Of a DNA stretch of 64,000 nucleotides, positions 38,201-40,567 are shown one piece after another (the stretch's first letter is position 1; each line of letters opens with the position of its first letter). The translations under genes and the position numbers were made by a program. This DNA is from Hyposmocoma kahamanoa (lineage: Eukaryota; Arthropoda; Insecta; Lepidoptera; Cosmopterigidae). The notes under the pieces are model-generated. The model was not told the DNA's origin. It did not search any database and was given only the letters and a program-made list of their open reading frames with translations. The stretch spans positions 12,347,329 to 12,411,328 of the forward strand of contig NW_020654422.1 of the NCBI RefSeq assembly GCF_003589595.1. Direction: 5' to 3'.

Positions 38201-39072
38201 CGAGCGTATTGGAGGCAGTGGCAGATGCTTCGGGCTCCGCAGGACCTTCTCAACATGATTACGAGTATGCGTCTGCCATTTACCTCCAGAAAAAACCTTA
38301 TTTAACAACTAGAAGCAAAATATTTATACACATTGTAATACAAGCAGTGCATAAGTTCCATGCATAAGTAATAGGGACTTAGACACTTCTTGTACCAAGT
38401 CACAGTATATAATATTTGGCTTAGCAAACAGTAATGCCGACTCATTGCCAGCTATTGCAATGAGATTGATAAAGCAGAATATTTTTACTTCTTCATATAT
38501 GAGTGAGGACAATGTAGTTATCACCAAAATGTAGACATGTTTGTGCTTAAAGATTTTTAAACACTATTACACTATACTTAGAATTGTTCCTTTCAAACTA
38601 AAGAATGTAGCAATTATATAATTTGAAATATATAAATGCAAATTAAAGTATCAACCGTTCATAGCATTTCTTTTTCCTAAATATTCCCATTTATGTGAAG
38701 ATTCTAGGTATTACAATAGGAACCAATATTGTCAATTACATTTGAAGTGGACAGTTTCAATTAATCAAATTCACACACTTGATACCAATATCTACCAATA
38801 ACATTACATGTCCTCAAGAGAAAGTGTAAGCAAGGTATAATCTTACTATGTATACTTTCACAACAAATACACATTATAAATAAGAATTATATGCTATAGT
38901 GTCTGTACTTACCAATAGGTAGTTCACATAGTAAACAACACGCAGATAAAGCACCGAAGGAAGCACCTGATATTTTTCCTAACAACAAATGCGGTGCATA
39001 TTTCTTAAAGCACACAGCCACACCAACATGATAAATGCCGAGAAAACCACAGCCCGCGAAAGATAAATTCAT
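1..39072 (-). CDS. bmm: Brummer / ATGL-type patatin triacylglycerol lipase, 3' end outside window
   Basis: This gene encodes the insect orthologue of adipose triglyceride lipase, which in this family acts on lipid droplets and cleaves triacylglycerol. Eight minus-strand coding exons join in phase: 39072-38913, 37249-37017, 33062-32874, 31483-31344, 30486-30363, 30018-29843, 18974-18798 and 2186-2057. All have AG acceptors and GT donors, and together they give 443 residues without a stop. The patatin fold is complete: glycine-rich oxyanion loop GCGFLG (residues 7-12), GASFG nucleophile elbow with Ser38, and YMDGG with catalytic Asp157. Residue 38 is also the catalytic serine number in fly Brummer. 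Later blocks such as [13 protein letters not shown] and [13 protein letters not shown] are family hallmarks. Fly Brummer and human ATGL are just over 500 aa, so roughly 60-100 residues should lie beyond position 1. Introns 6 and 7 are about 10.9 and 16.6 kb and full of mobile elements. Identity is near certain; the last exons and UTRs are not seen. Confidence 0.92.
231..1540 (-). mobile_element. Full-length mariner-like transposon, DD41D type
   Basis: The element is bounded by near-perfect inverted termini of at least 24 bp beginning CAGGGTGGGCCAAAAATTTT, and it is flanked on both sides by a TA dinucleotide (229-230 and 1541-1542), the target duplication of the Tc1/mariner superfamily. Its length of about 1.3 kb is typical. 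It carries one uninterrupted transposase ORF on the minus strand. It sits in brummer DNA downstream of exon 8, in the same orientation as the gene, and split or abutted an older repeat. All parts needed for mobility appear present. Confidence 0.93.
346..1425 (-). CDS. Mariner-like transposase (DD41D), intact
   Basis: This 359-residue DDE/D transposase would cut and paste its own element at TA sites. The N-terminus has a helix-turn-helix DNA-binding region (about residues 10-130, with a GRPRSRR hook-like linker). The catalytic core shows FTDEAHF (first Asp), [10 protein letters not shown] (second Asp) and [15 protein letters not shown] (third Asp). I count 41 residues between the second and third aspartates, which places it in the DD41D (rosa-like) group rather than the usual DD34D mariners. 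The ATG at 1425 gives the longest ORF; a second Met lies four codons in. No frameshift or stop is seen. The group assignment rests on the spacing and the W(P/Y)PRSPDL-type motif. Confidence 0.92.
   Translation of the reverse strand: MERFMGQQRAFCVKQFYKNNDSYVTVRRLFRIEYGLRRINECPSVNLIKAWVNKFEETGSTMNIKQTGRPRSRRSGENIREVEISVRNDPESSTCKRSAALAIPRTSLRRILHLDLKLHPYKLQIVHEMKPNDYIQRKLLADTMLERFSSLENVLFTDEAHFHINGHVNKHNCRYWSKENPRRKHQKPLHSPKTTVWAVISAKGIIGPYFFENNQGNNMTVNSVEYIKMLQDFLAPQLREFEGYNSRTWMQQDGATCHTSNVTLPVVKEIFPNKLISRRGDIPWPPRSPDLTPCDFFLWGYLKSRVYLNKPTTISQLKSNIQKEIAAIPRSMCQRVFQSLRSRLQECQRRDGAHLDDVI
1543..1880 (+). repeat. Interspersed repeat copy (right, plus)
   Basis: After an A-rich stretch and a 'gaattgagaacctcctcat...gaagtcggttaaaaa' block, the sequence repeats the 'cgataactcgcggtttgtgaaccgatttt' theme of the left copy in the opposite sense. 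It ends with 'aaaacttggcaagtagatgtaatt...ggtcggttttttt', which recurs at 14101-14150. No ORF is visible. It is an old dispersed repeat that the DD41D element abuts. Confidence 0.55.
2057..2186 (-). CDS. bmm: brummer coding exon 8 (last one in window)
   Basis: This exon is 130 nt, with acceptor AG at 2188-2187 and donor GTAATT at 2056-2051. It encodes residues 400-443 ([20 protein letters not shown] and following). The phase fits exon 7 exactly (AG + G), and it ends in phase 0. The following exon was not found between 1 and 2050, so the stop codon lies outside the window. This part is beyond the patatin core, where the family is poorly conserved; assignment rests on phase and splice sites. Confidence 0.75.
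2190..4440. other. Intron 7, AT-rich, nothing recognised
   Basis: About 2.2 kb of AT-rich intronic DNA with short runs such as an 'ataccatacc' microsatellite near 2908-2932. I see no exon, RNA gene or transposon end here. Confidence 0.5.
4447..4640 (+). repeat. tRNA-derived SINE
   Basis: The head has an A-box-like TGGCCCAACGG and a B-box-like GGTTCGGTTCCC, as in RNA polymerase III promoters of tRNA-derived SINEs. The body 'gggaaatgaacttttctaaattggt' is shared with copies at 56960-57262 and 63940-64000. It does not fold as a full tRNA (no matching acceptor arms), so it is a SINE and not a tRNA gene. Confidence 0.65.
4648..4840. mobile_element. Palindromic MITE, copy 1
   Basis: The two arms (starting GGAAATGAAACTATTTTTTT on the left and its complement on the right) form a long imperfect inverted repeat around a short centre containing 'ccgtgaccatggga...ggtccaaaacgttgg'. 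Related copies are at 7700-7915, 15755-15870 (half), 22205-22790 (interrupted), 34615-34790 and 36680-36790. It is non-coding and presumably non-autonomous. Confidence 0.7.
4985..5291 (+). repeat. Short interspersed repeat 'gcagtagagctcc', full copy
   Basis: This is a 300-bp dispersed element that starts 'agcagcagtagag.tccttgtgaaag', has a middle 'gggtaagggtgctggtgaaatt' and 'gacgggcgcagtggcagt', and ends 'cacttgatattataaaaaaa'. Five further copies occur in the window (12390, 40747, 40979, 47832 and 62902). The A-rich 3' end fits a retroposed, non-autonomous element. Confidence 0.75.
5560..6475 (+). pseudogene. Decayed retroelement C-terminal domain with PD-(D/E)XK-like motif
   Basis: Three frames together give a coherent protein: an [15 protein letters not shown] block (about 5760), then [17 protein letters not shown] (about 5845), [19 protein letters not shown] (about 5930), [11 protein letters not shown]...LLWDATC (about 6065-6130), and [19 protein letters not shown] near the end (about 6385). 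I recognise this as a widespread segment found downstream of reverse transcriptases in insect and coral repeats. The Cys/His cluster followed by RPD...D resembles a zinc knuckle plus restriction-like endonuclease, which is inference. At least two stops (after 5819 and near 5901) and a frame change near 6190 break it, so it is not functional. It lies inside brummer intron 7. Confidence 0.7.
6841..6856. promoter_or_regulatory. Perfect palindrome with two CACGTG E-boxes
   Basis: CACGTGATATCACGTG is a 16-bp perfect palindrome holding two canonical E-boxes spaced by GATATC-type sequence. bHLH factors (Clock/Cycle, Myc, Mondo-Mlx) bind CACGTG, and the site is in a lipase intron. Function is unproven, and the surrounding 6480-6940 is otherwise featureless AT-rich DNA. 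Confidence 0.3.
6941..7340. mobile_element. MITE with AGGGCGCATTCCC termini
   Basis: The ends are inverted repeats of about 27 bp (TAAGGGCGCATTCCCGTTAT on the left; the complement on the right differs at a few sites). If TA is read as the target duplication, the element is AGGGCGC...GCGCCCT. The interior is made of repeated 'agtcgt'/'acgact' motifs in both senses, giving many short hairpins. There is no ORF. The superfamily is undetermined. Confidence 0.75.
7700..7915. mobile_element. Palindromic MITE, copy 2
   Basis: It has the same arms as copy 1: 'ttggaaatgaaaatattttttcgg' on the left and 'gaaaaaatagtgttatttcc' on the right, with the central 'caacgtttcgagcctttacagg' block retained. It is diverged and sits in brummer intron 7. 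Confidence 0.65.
8232..8264. repeat. (TATG)n microsatellite
   Basis: About eight copies of a tetranucleotide follow a 'ctgcctaccccgatggga' repeat end, a combination common at the 3' end of dispersed repeats in moths. Confidence 0.85.
8605..8808 (-). repeat. tRNA-derived SINE (gcgtggtagcc family), minus copy
   Basis: The reverse complement starts 'gcgtggtagcctaacgg' (A box), has 'ctctcaagcagacgg', then B-box-like GGGTTCGAATCC, 'gcacctcagag', and a diverged body with 'ggtgagcttttcag.aaagga'. The same family is at 35553-35770. It lacks a proper acceptor stem, so it is not a tRNA gene. Confidence 0.75.
8922..9690. mobile_element. hAT-like non-autonomous element, short copy
   Basis: The left end CATTGATCTACCAATAAATG and the right end (complement of 'gacgtccatttattt') match the termini of the 56471-58714 element. 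The interior shares 'gggtctaatacaaaaacca' and 'ttagcgcggaccc.acgtcc' with it. The right terminus has decayed, so its exact end and duplication are unclear. Confidence 0.6.
9700..11085. other. Intron 7 stretch, nothing recognised
   Basis: AT-rich intronic DNA with no exon, RNA gene or element end that I can support. The block around 10130-10200 has a weak resemblance to 10985-11050 ('aaaccgtgt', 'acttcac'). Confidence 0.45.
11086..11310. mobile_element. MITE family G (TTA target type), copy 1
   Basis: Terminal inverted repeats of about 36 bp start GGCTCAATTTATATTACAGC and read on through 'ggaacggaatggaagc'. The element is preceded by TTA and followed by TAG, and the interior is relatively GC-rich. 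Copies 2 and 3 are at 22331 and 43628. The 3-bp TTA duplication at copy 3 suggests a PIF/Harbinger-derived MITE. Confidence 0.8.
11348..11575 (+). repeat. tRNA-derived SINE (gcctctgtggcc family)
   Basis: A tRNA-like head (CTGTGGCCGAACGG and GGTTCGATTCCC) is followed by a body with 'gtgtccatggcacccgcaacacagg' and a 'gcgttattattattat' tail. A headless minus copy is at 57930-58083. Its ends do not pair as a tRNA acceptor stem. Confidence 0.7.
11600..12385. other. Intron 7 stretch, nothing recognised
   Basis: No coding, RNA or repeat boundary is visible. A small direct duplication, 'gcgcgtatattgcattgg...gcgcgtatctaca', occurs near 11970-12005. Confidence 0.4.
12390..12697 (+). repeat. Short interspersed repeat 'gcagtagagctcc', full copy
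   Basis: This is the same family as 4985-5291, complete from 'gtagcagtag.gctccttgtgaaag' to 'cacttgatattataaaaaaa'. Confidence 0.75.
13015..13640 (-). pseudogene. Non-LTR retrotransposon RT C-terminal fragment
   Basis: Two minus-strand frames give the end of a reverse transcriptase protein. One contains [20 protein letters not shown] and [16 protein letters not shown] (13640-13391), a segment just downstream of the RT fingers/palm in jockey/I-type elements. The other contains [22 protein letters not shown] (13248-13020). The frame break between them (about 13260-13390) and the missing 5' part make it a 5'-truncated dead copy. It belongs to the same broad group as the plus-strand fragment at 15107. 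Confidence 0.75.
13855..14150 (+). repeat. Interspersed repeat, same family as 1-230
   Basis: It matches 1-230 in reverse ('ctccggtatttgtgaa', 'caattcaaggcgtttttct') and ends with 'aaaacttggcaaatagacg...ggtcggttttttt', as at 1830-1875. Confidence 0.6.
14775..14900 (+). repeat. tRNA-like SINE with 'ttcgatctttgtatcaataat' tail
   Basis: A tRNA-like head ('ccgtagatcagttggaagagcg...') leads into 'ggatcaaatattt' and the tail TTCGATCTTTGTATCAATAA. The same tail is at 19095-19120, 19393-19415 and, on the minus strand, 33215-33245. Confidence 0.55.
15107..15727 (+). pseudogene. 5'-truncated non-LTR retrotransposon 3' end
   Basis: A reading frame to 15492 (stop TAG) gives an RT-protein C-terminus, with [17 protein letters not shown] and [20 protein letters not shown]. 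The latter parallels [13 protein letters not shown] of the 13.0-kb fragment. A 3' UTR follows and ends in a (TAAA)n tail at 15711-15727, as in CR1/L2/jockey-type elements. Nothing of the endonuclease or RT core is present. Confidence 0.7.
15755..15870. mobile_element. Palindromic MITE, right half only
   Basis: The central 'gagctgtaaagggcccgaaacg' and the arm 'aaatatacgcgatttagatc...aatagtttcatttcc' are present. The left arm is missing. Confidence 0.6.
15900..16690. other. Intron 7 stretch, nothing recognised
   Basis: AT-rich intronic DNA. The only local structure noted is a short GC hairpin, TGCACCCCCGCCGGTGCA (16151-16168). Confidence 0.4.
16695..17065 (+). pseudogene. RTE-clade retrotransposon 3' fragment
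   Basis: Plus-strand frames read [17 protein letters not shown], then [29 protein letters not shown], and a decayed AKDREKW-like end followed by 'ggccgttgcctagcagtgggac'. The order (YGAQTW, ERSILGV, WAGHV-like, TEW) is characteristic of the C-terminus of RTE-type reverse transcriptases. Stops and small indels show it is dead. A minus fragment of the same 3' end is at 63725-63835. Confidence 0.75.
17070..18325. other. Intron 7 stretch, nothing recognised
   Basis: Moderately GC-balanced around 17330-17640, but no splice-bounded exon or known motif could be supported on either strand. Confidence 0.4.
18315..18577. repeat. Foldback repeat flanked by GGTTACCTATT direct repeats
   Basis: The direct repeat GGTTACCTATT occurs at 18315-18325 and 18567-18577. 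Between them are inverted motifs GTCCGAAATAAC (18331-18342) and GTTATTTCGGAC (18531-18542), with 'cgaaatttcacaacctcg' answered by 'cgagtttgtga'. Similar motifs recur near 22140 and 58125. It is probably a non-autonomous element whose insertion duplicated 11 bp, but the type is unknown. Confidence 0.5.
18798..18974 (-). CDS. bmm: brummer coding exon 7
   Basis: This exon is 177 nt, with acceptor 'cttcccccag' and donor GTAGGA. It encodes residues 341-400 ([20 protein letters not shown]... to QLDR). It starts and ends in phase 2, matching exon 6 and exon 8 exactly. It follows the patatin core. Confidence 0.8.
19044..19195. repeat. Inverted repeat, about 45-bp arms
   Basis: The arm at 19044-19095 ('ttaagtttttattgaatgtcacgatgtt...') is mirrored at 19150-19195 ('...aacatcgtgacattaaataaaaacttaa'). 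The centre holds the 'ttcgatctttgtattaataat' SINE tail. A further SINE tail follows at 19393-19415. Confidence 0.6.
19430..20900. other. Intron 6 stretch, nothing recognised
   Basis: AT-rich intronic DNA. No exon, RNA gene or transposon terminus is supported. Confidence 0.4.
20905..21685. repeat. Degenerate tandem array, about 140-180-bp units
   Basis: Five units begin near 20905, 21044, 21225, 21405 and 21571 with variants of 'attgcataaatggaattnaatacttttag'. Each continues with 'caacaattaactagcgttagtgcttcc', 'cataccaactacactattacaatataatt' and 'ctaacggcaaat'. Unit lengths are about 139, 181, 180 and 166 bp, and identity is moderate. It is an old satellite-like array inside brummer intron 6. 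Confidence 0.75.
22205..22790. mobile_element. Palindromic MITE split by another MITE
   Basis: The left half runs 'ggaaattaaactacttatttcgg...gggccctttacaagtcccat', and the right half 'aagggcccgaaatgttggtttg...gaaatagtttcat'. The two halves are separated by the complete element at 22331-22684, which therefore inserted later. Confidence 0.75.
22331..22684. mobile_element. MITE family G, copy 2 (nested)
   Basis: The termini GGCTCAATTTATATTGCAGC and complement ('gtaaattgagcc') and the adjacent 'ggaacggaatgga' match copies at 11086 and 43628. The 354-bp interior is GC-rich ('ctcgcgcttgctcgagaaagc') relative to its surroundings. The flanks are TAT and TCA, so the duplication has decayed. Confidence 0.8.
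22800..23685. other. Intron 6 stretch, nothing recognised
   Basis: No supported feature. An 83-codon open stretch on the plus strand (23430-23681) has no recognisable motif and no splice context. Confidence 0.4.
23690..23900 (-). pseudogene. Retroelement RT-protein C-terminal fragment
   Basis: The minus frame contains [20 protein letters not shown] followed by [12 protein letters not shown]. This matches the end of non-LTR polyproteins (typically 'tMaHLLsC.aCP.tCt.eDl..AT'), where a Cys cluster precedes the stop. Here one expected Cys is Trp, and the 3' part runs into an ATT microsatellite. It is a short dead fragment. Confidence 0.55.
24259..24380 (-). pseudogene. Fragment of non-LTR endonuclease domain
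   Basis: The sequence parallels 55138-55262 of the second full retrotransposon in this window ('gtctggatc.gttgtcagcagaaga', 'caattggc.gtgt'), the part of the endonuclease containing the SDH motif. Only about 120 bp remains. It lies 120 bp from the left end of the DD34D mariner. Confidence 0.7.
24498..25793 (+). mobile_element. Mariner transposon, DD34D, nearly intact
   Basis: Inverted termini (left CGAGGGTGCGTTTTTAAGTT, right complement CGAGGGAGCGTTTTTATATT) are flanked by TA at 24496-24497 and 25794-25795. The 1296-bp length is standard for mariner. Termini differ at a few positions, and the transposase has one nonsense codon, so it is probably no longer autonomous. It is inserted antisense to brummer in intron 6. 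Confidence 0.93.
24678..25733 (+). pseudogene. Mariner transposase with one premature stop
   Basis: The frame from ATG 24678 encodes a DD34D transposase: N-terminal HTH (about residues 1-110), [14 protein letters not shown] linker, [12 protein letters not shown] (first Asp), [12 protein letters not shown] (second Asp) and [13 protein letters not shown] (third Asp). I count 34 residues between the last two. A TAA at 25644-25646 stops translation after 322 residues. The same frame then continues for 28 further codons, with [13 protein letters not shown], to a second TAA at 25731-25733, the family's usual end. One point mutation thus removes the C-terminus. All catalytic residues precede it. Confidence 0.9.
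26036..29725 (-). mobile_element. Non-LTR retrotransposon, element 1, apparently near full-length
   Basis: Its 3' end is a poly(A) tail seen as T14 at 26036-26049. The 5' UTR extends past 29165 to about 29725 and contains 'cccccccgggatatgccgccgg' and 'gtcgcctcttacgac'. One long ORF fills the rest. The related element at 52827-56430 has the same layout. I could not find a clear target duplication, so the 5' limit is approximate. It lies in brummer intron 6 in the same sense as the gene. Confidence 0.85.
26156..29164 (-). CDS. Endonuclease-reverse transcriptase of non-LTR element 1
   Basis: This is an uninterrupted 1002-residue ORF that would copy the element into target-primed DNA. The N-terminal APE-type endonuclease (about residues 50-275) shows [31 protein letters not shown] and SSDHCLV. 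The central RT (about 480-780) shows [61 protein letters not shown] and the catalytic YADDS. The C-terminal 200 residues contain [20 protein letters not shown]. The first Met (29164) may be upstream of the true start; MTAQHKNAD, 28 codons in, is an alternative. There is no separate ORF1. It falls in the CR1/jockey broad group; the exact clade needs a tree. Confidence 0.9.
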   Translation of the reverse strand: MYCSSPRFSSSVRCRRLHLFTLPSFLPTMTAQHKNADRPAVPNPPTAFIIEFANIRGLHSNLKAVHHHLEIARPALLFLTETQIRRPNDMSYLNYPGYSLEENFQAKAGVSVYIRSDVCCRRLRCLEDPSFSTMWVLVESSCSARVFACLYRSHSGDAETTRLFDQLSQATLDAQAQFLSAEMVVLGDFNAQHESWLSSHKTDYAGRTAHAFALTHDLTQLVTQPTRVPDISDHAPSLLDLLLASHPTYYTVSVSAPLGSSDHCLVGCKVSQMPPTKLKEVTRRIWHYSSADWDGMRDYFASIPWLQHCFAGKDASAAADAVVDEIGTAMDYYIPSSSVIANRRGRPWFNRECMDAVSEKQAAYRSWIRGRVTKDPNLASLKAAYNKATKSCRRAYIRADAQRVSRIGQKLVAHPTGSRAYWSLAKAVQSNFCRSSLPPLRYPNGFLAYGPEEKANLLADLFGANSRTHDQDAQPLSIPHCGVTMPDIVVRQCDVRKELQTLDVRKAYGPDGIPPIVLKRCAAELSPVLTRLYRLSYQSGNVPLAWREANVQPIPKKGDRSDPTNYRPIAVTSVLCKVMERILNIQIIRHLERHSILNDRQYGFRPNRSTGDVLAYLMHLWGEAIDKQGETLAISLDIAKAFDRVWHRGLLSKLPAYGLPGRLCEWISGFLRERRLRVLVDGGTSRLVTVNAGVPQGSVLSPTLFLLHINDLLPFGNIHCYADDSTVHGCYYKQSSSTREDPERNREKLVDELNHVLEHISSWGSRNLVEFNAKKTQVCAFSSKKSPFLPLPHLQGTTLTLQDKLSLLGMSIRKDMSNKDYIESVICTASRKLGILNKVHRFFTPELRYLLYKAQVRSSMEYCSHLWDGSAKYLLDALDGLQRYAFRVVNDPHVTEHAESLQLRRDIASLSVFYRLYHGECSEELFNLIPSSPFHQRTTRAGLRCHRWTVSSIPSRTKKFGNSFLCRTIKLWNQLPAHVFPPLYNIGSFKRSVKKHLARPAK
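29843..30018 (-). CDS. bmm: brummer coding exon 6
   Basis: This exon is 176 nt, with acceptor 'attgtcacag' and donor GTAAGT. It encodes residues 283-341 ([20 protein letters not shown]... to IMYATFT), a strongly conserved insect Brummer segment after the patatin domain. It starts in phase 0 and ends in phase 2. Confidence 0.9.
30363..30486 (-). CDS. bmm: brummer coding exon 5
   Basis: This exon is 124 nt, with acceptor 'cctcatag' and donor GTGAGC. It encodes residues 241-282 ([20 protein letters not shown] and the Cys pair CEEC). Phase is 2 to 0. The segment is typical of insect Brummer. Confidence 0.92.
30802..31081. repeat. GC-rich foldback element in intron 4
   Basis: The ends are imperfect inverted repeats ('gtgacaagcgtcagcatg' at about 30813-30831; its complement 'caccctgacgcttgtcatctgc' at 31051-31072). 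Inside are repeated 'atttacac' motifs and a perfect hairpin, CCTTCGGCAGAC (30939-30950) / GTCTGCCGAAGG (30957-30968), with a 6-nt loop. It is probably a MITE, with no ORF; GC content stands out from its surroundings. Confidence 0.6.
31344..31483 (-). CDS. bmm: brummer coding exon 4
   Basis: This exon is 140 nt, with acceptor 'catcgacag' and donor GTATCA. It encodes residues 195-241: [13 protein letters not shown] then [17 protein letters not shown] and [14 protein letters not shown]. The NTS...LFPP.P.VL pattern is shared with human ATGL. A weaker internal AG before AACATGG was rejected because using it would drop [13 protein letters not shown]. Confidence 0.92.
31500..32870. other. Intron 3, nothing recognised
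   Basis: AT-rich intronic DNA between exons 3 and 4 with no supported element. Confidence 0.45.
32874..33062 (-). CDS. bmm: brummer coding exon 3 (catalytic Asp)
   Basis: This exon is 189 nt, with acceptor 'attccccag' and donor GTAAGT. It encodes residues 132-194, with the patatin DGG motif [11 protein letters not shown] (Asp157, the second member of the catalytic dyad) and [20 protein letters not shown]. Phase is 0 to 0. Confidence 0.95.
33215..33310 (-). repeat. tRNA-like SINE 3' half
   Basis: The reverse complement contains a B-box-like GGTTCGAGTCC, 'cggatcttagga' and the tail 'ttcgatctttgtatcaataa' found at 14860. The A-box half is missing. Confidence 0.5.
34207..34390 (-). other. Short ORF block of unknown origin in intron 2
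   Basis: This GC-rich island in AT-rich intron is open on the minus strand for about 53 codons, including [19 protein letters not shown] and [20 protein letters not shown], ending in TAA. I do not recognise it, and it has no splice context that fits brummer phase. It may be a transposon remnant. The plus strand is also open here, so coding is uncertain. Confidence 0.3.
34615..34790. mobile_element. Palindromic MITE, copy
   Basis: 'ttggaaatgaatctattttt' on the left answers 'aaaaatagttcaatttcc' on the right, around 'gggagctgtaaagggcccgaaacgctgg'. It is the same family as 4648-4840. Confidence 0.65.
34950..35095 (+). repeat. Dispersed repeat, inverted relative to 52340-52500
   Basis: 'ttaacatgttcgacttatcgga', 'aacgatgcatagct', 'aatttcagtattctaaaactg' and 'gggttatggttt' recur in the opposite sense at 52340-52500. 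No coding potential. The next 35100-35170 shows a decayed 'ccactgctgggcaaag'-type retroelement tail. Confidence 0.6.
35553..35770 (+). repeat. tRNA-derived SINE (gcgtggtagcc family), plus copy
   Basis: Head 'gccgtggtagcttaatagttt', 'cctctcaagcaga', 'ttcgaatcgagctcgcacctca', then body 'gagcttttcaaagg' and 'gtgagaaatccccaacccgcattgggc'. It matches 8605-8808 in reverse. The final '...cccaaaccctcgcctgagcgg..cccgtacccagcagtgagacg' part of such elements is seen separately at 36440-36550. Confidence 0.75.
35900..36020 (-). repeat. Probable retroelement 3' tail
   Basis: 'tttatttatttaaacactttattgtacc' is followed by 'tgtacaaaagcgagcttatcccataaagag', the inverse of a common non-LTR 3' UTR with a polyadenylation-like end. 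Coding sequence is absent. Confidence 0.4.
36440..36550 (+). repeat. SINE/retroelement 3' tail fragment
   Basis: 'tgcctatggcccaaaccctcgcctgagcggagacccgtacccagcagtgagacg' (in pieces) is the usual terminal segment of the lepidopteran tRNA-SINE/RTE tail, ending 'gaggatgat'. Confidence 0.6.
36680..36790. mobile_element. Palindromic MITE, decayed copy
   Basis: 'gggtctaaatcgtgtatatttttt' opposes 'aaacaaatatacgcgactcagattcg' and 'aatatagtttcatt'; the centre is shortened. Confidence 0.55.
37017..37249 (-). CDS. bmm: brummer coding exon 2
   Basis: This exon is 233 nt, with acceptor 'ttttaacag' and donor GTTTGT. It encodes residues 54-131 ([20 protein letters not shown] ... [17 protein letters not shown]). 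The LGP..PSFN and ISLTRV.DG.NVI.S.F patterns are shared with ATGL. Phase is 1 to 0. Confidence 0.95.
37565..38310 (+). pseudogene. Decayed retroelement ORF, possibly DIRS-like
   Basis: Plus-strand frames yield [17 protein letters not shown], then (frame change near 37780) [20 protein letters not shown] and [14 protein letters not shown]. Further on comes [20 protein letters not shown] with a run ending RLPFTSRK. The last block resembles the 'gGRL..f...W..l.....il.mi..g..ipF...P' entry to DIRS-type reverse transcriptases, with gag-like sequence before it. The assignment is tentative. Frameshifts and missing RT core show it is dead. It is in brummer intron 1, antisense. Confidence 0.4.
38913..39072 (-). 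CDS. bmm: brummer coding exon 1 (start, oxyanion loop, Ser38)
   Basis: This exon is 160 nt from ATG (39072) to donor [26 protein letters not shown] is the classic start of the family; the hydrophobic strand and GCGFLG oxyanion loop are followed by [13 protein letters not shown] with nucleophile Ser38. It ends in phase 1. Confidence 0.96.
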
Positions 39073-39875
39073 TATAAAATCACATAAATTCCAAGACCAA
39101 AAATTTTAATACGAATTTCTATTTTCCAAAAGCACTGTTTTAAGGAAACTACTATACCGTACAAGGATTTATAGTCGACACACTGTCTCACTCGAAAACA
39201 ATGTTAGTATTATACACTACGATTAGATTAGTCAGTAATTAATCTCAAGATAACACTGTATAGTTTCCCGTAAACCACAATGAAAAATTACGGTCACTAC
39301 GTCCGTCATCAACAACTATTCGATTAACAAATGCGCACTATGGAGATATCAAACAAATAAAATCATTTATGCGATGTTTACTGCAACATTCACCTATACA
39401 GCTGCACATAAGAGATACTACAGCTGACTGTCAACGTCAATTAAACAAACAGGAAATGACGAACAGAAATTAATATGTCAGAATTTTTTTCTCATTTTTC
39501 TTGCTTTTCGCGGTTAGCATTTCAGTCACTTACTTAAAAGTTACAAGGACTTTTGACTTGTTTCGAAAGCTTTTTTTTGAACTTAAAACATAATGTAATA
39601 TATTGGCCGAAACTGAAAAAAAATTATTGTAGATGTTTATTTTCTCAATACTGTGTTAACGATAAGTCAATAATTGATAAGTTTCCTCGTTTTAAAAATA
39701 CACTTTGTAAGTGGCTGAAACGCTAACCGCGAAAAGCCAAGAGAAATAAGAAAAAGAAAGGTACTCTTTGGAAATGTTTGTGTTGGATTGTGGTGTTAGA
39801 AATTAACGACAGAATTCACTTTGTGTACATTTTTACTTGAATTTCTAATTTAATTTGTAATAATCTTTGTCAAAA
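39073..39875. promoter_or_regulatory. Shared divergent promoter of brummer and NOSIP
   Basis: Only 803 bp separate the two start codons (39072 minus, 39876 plus), so 5' UTRs and core promoters of both genes must lie here unless upstream non-coding exons exist. No TATA box can be assigned. A foldback element occupies 39485-39756. Confidence 0.6.
39485..39756. mobile_element. Foldback/MITE in the divergent promoter
   Basis: Imperfect inverted repeats of about 50 bp: the left arm 39485-39536 contains CTTTTCGCGGTTAGCATTTC, and the right arm 39702-39756 has the complement, GAAACGCTAACCGCGAAAAG. The arms also share 'agtcacttac'/'gtaagtggct'. It ends about 120 bp before the NOSIP ATG. No ORF. It could be a MITE or a palindromic promoter. 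Confidence 0.65.
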
Positions 39876-40567
39876 ATGACTCGACATGCAAGAAATTGCA
39901 CTGCCGGAGCCGTTTACACCTACCATGAGAAGAAAAAAGACGCTGCGGCCTCTGGGTATGGTACACAAAGCGAACGATTTGGGAAAGACTCCGTCAAGAA
40001 TTTTGATTGTTGTAGCTTAACCCTCCAGCCTTGTAGAAACCCAGTGGTTACTAAAGAAGGATATCTGTTCGACAAAGAAGCTATTCTTGAGTATATAGTT
40101 ACTAAAAAGAACCAATACACCCGTAAATTGAAAGCATACGAGAAGCAGTTAAAGAAGGAAGAAGCAGAAAAAAATGAACTCGCAGCTGCCCAAAAAGAGG
40201 CTAACTTGATAAAATTTATGAATAGGGAGAAAAATATATCTAGTACCACTATTAAGGGGTCGGAGAACATGCCTTCGACTTCGTCTTCAATTTCGAACCT
40301 CGCGAATGGCAAAGACAAACAATTGCCAAGTTTTTGGGTTCCTTCTCAACTACCAGACGCCAAAGTGTCCAAGCTTGAGAAACCAGACTCAACAGTATAT
40401 TGCCCTATCAGTGGGAAACCGCTGAAAATGAAAGATCTGATTGAAGTAAAGTGGACGCTGGTCAATGATCCTGATGACAAGAAATCTTTGATAGCTAAGG
40501 AAAATAGATACATGTGTCCTATTACTCATGATATTTTGAGTAATGCTGTGCCTTGTGCTGTGATCAG
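39876..40567 (+). CDS. Nosip: NOSIP exon 1 (coding part)
   Basis: It encodes residues 1-230 and two bases of codon 231 and ends at donor GTGGAG. It includes the N-terminal Cys half-domain and the charged central region. Confidence 0.95.
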
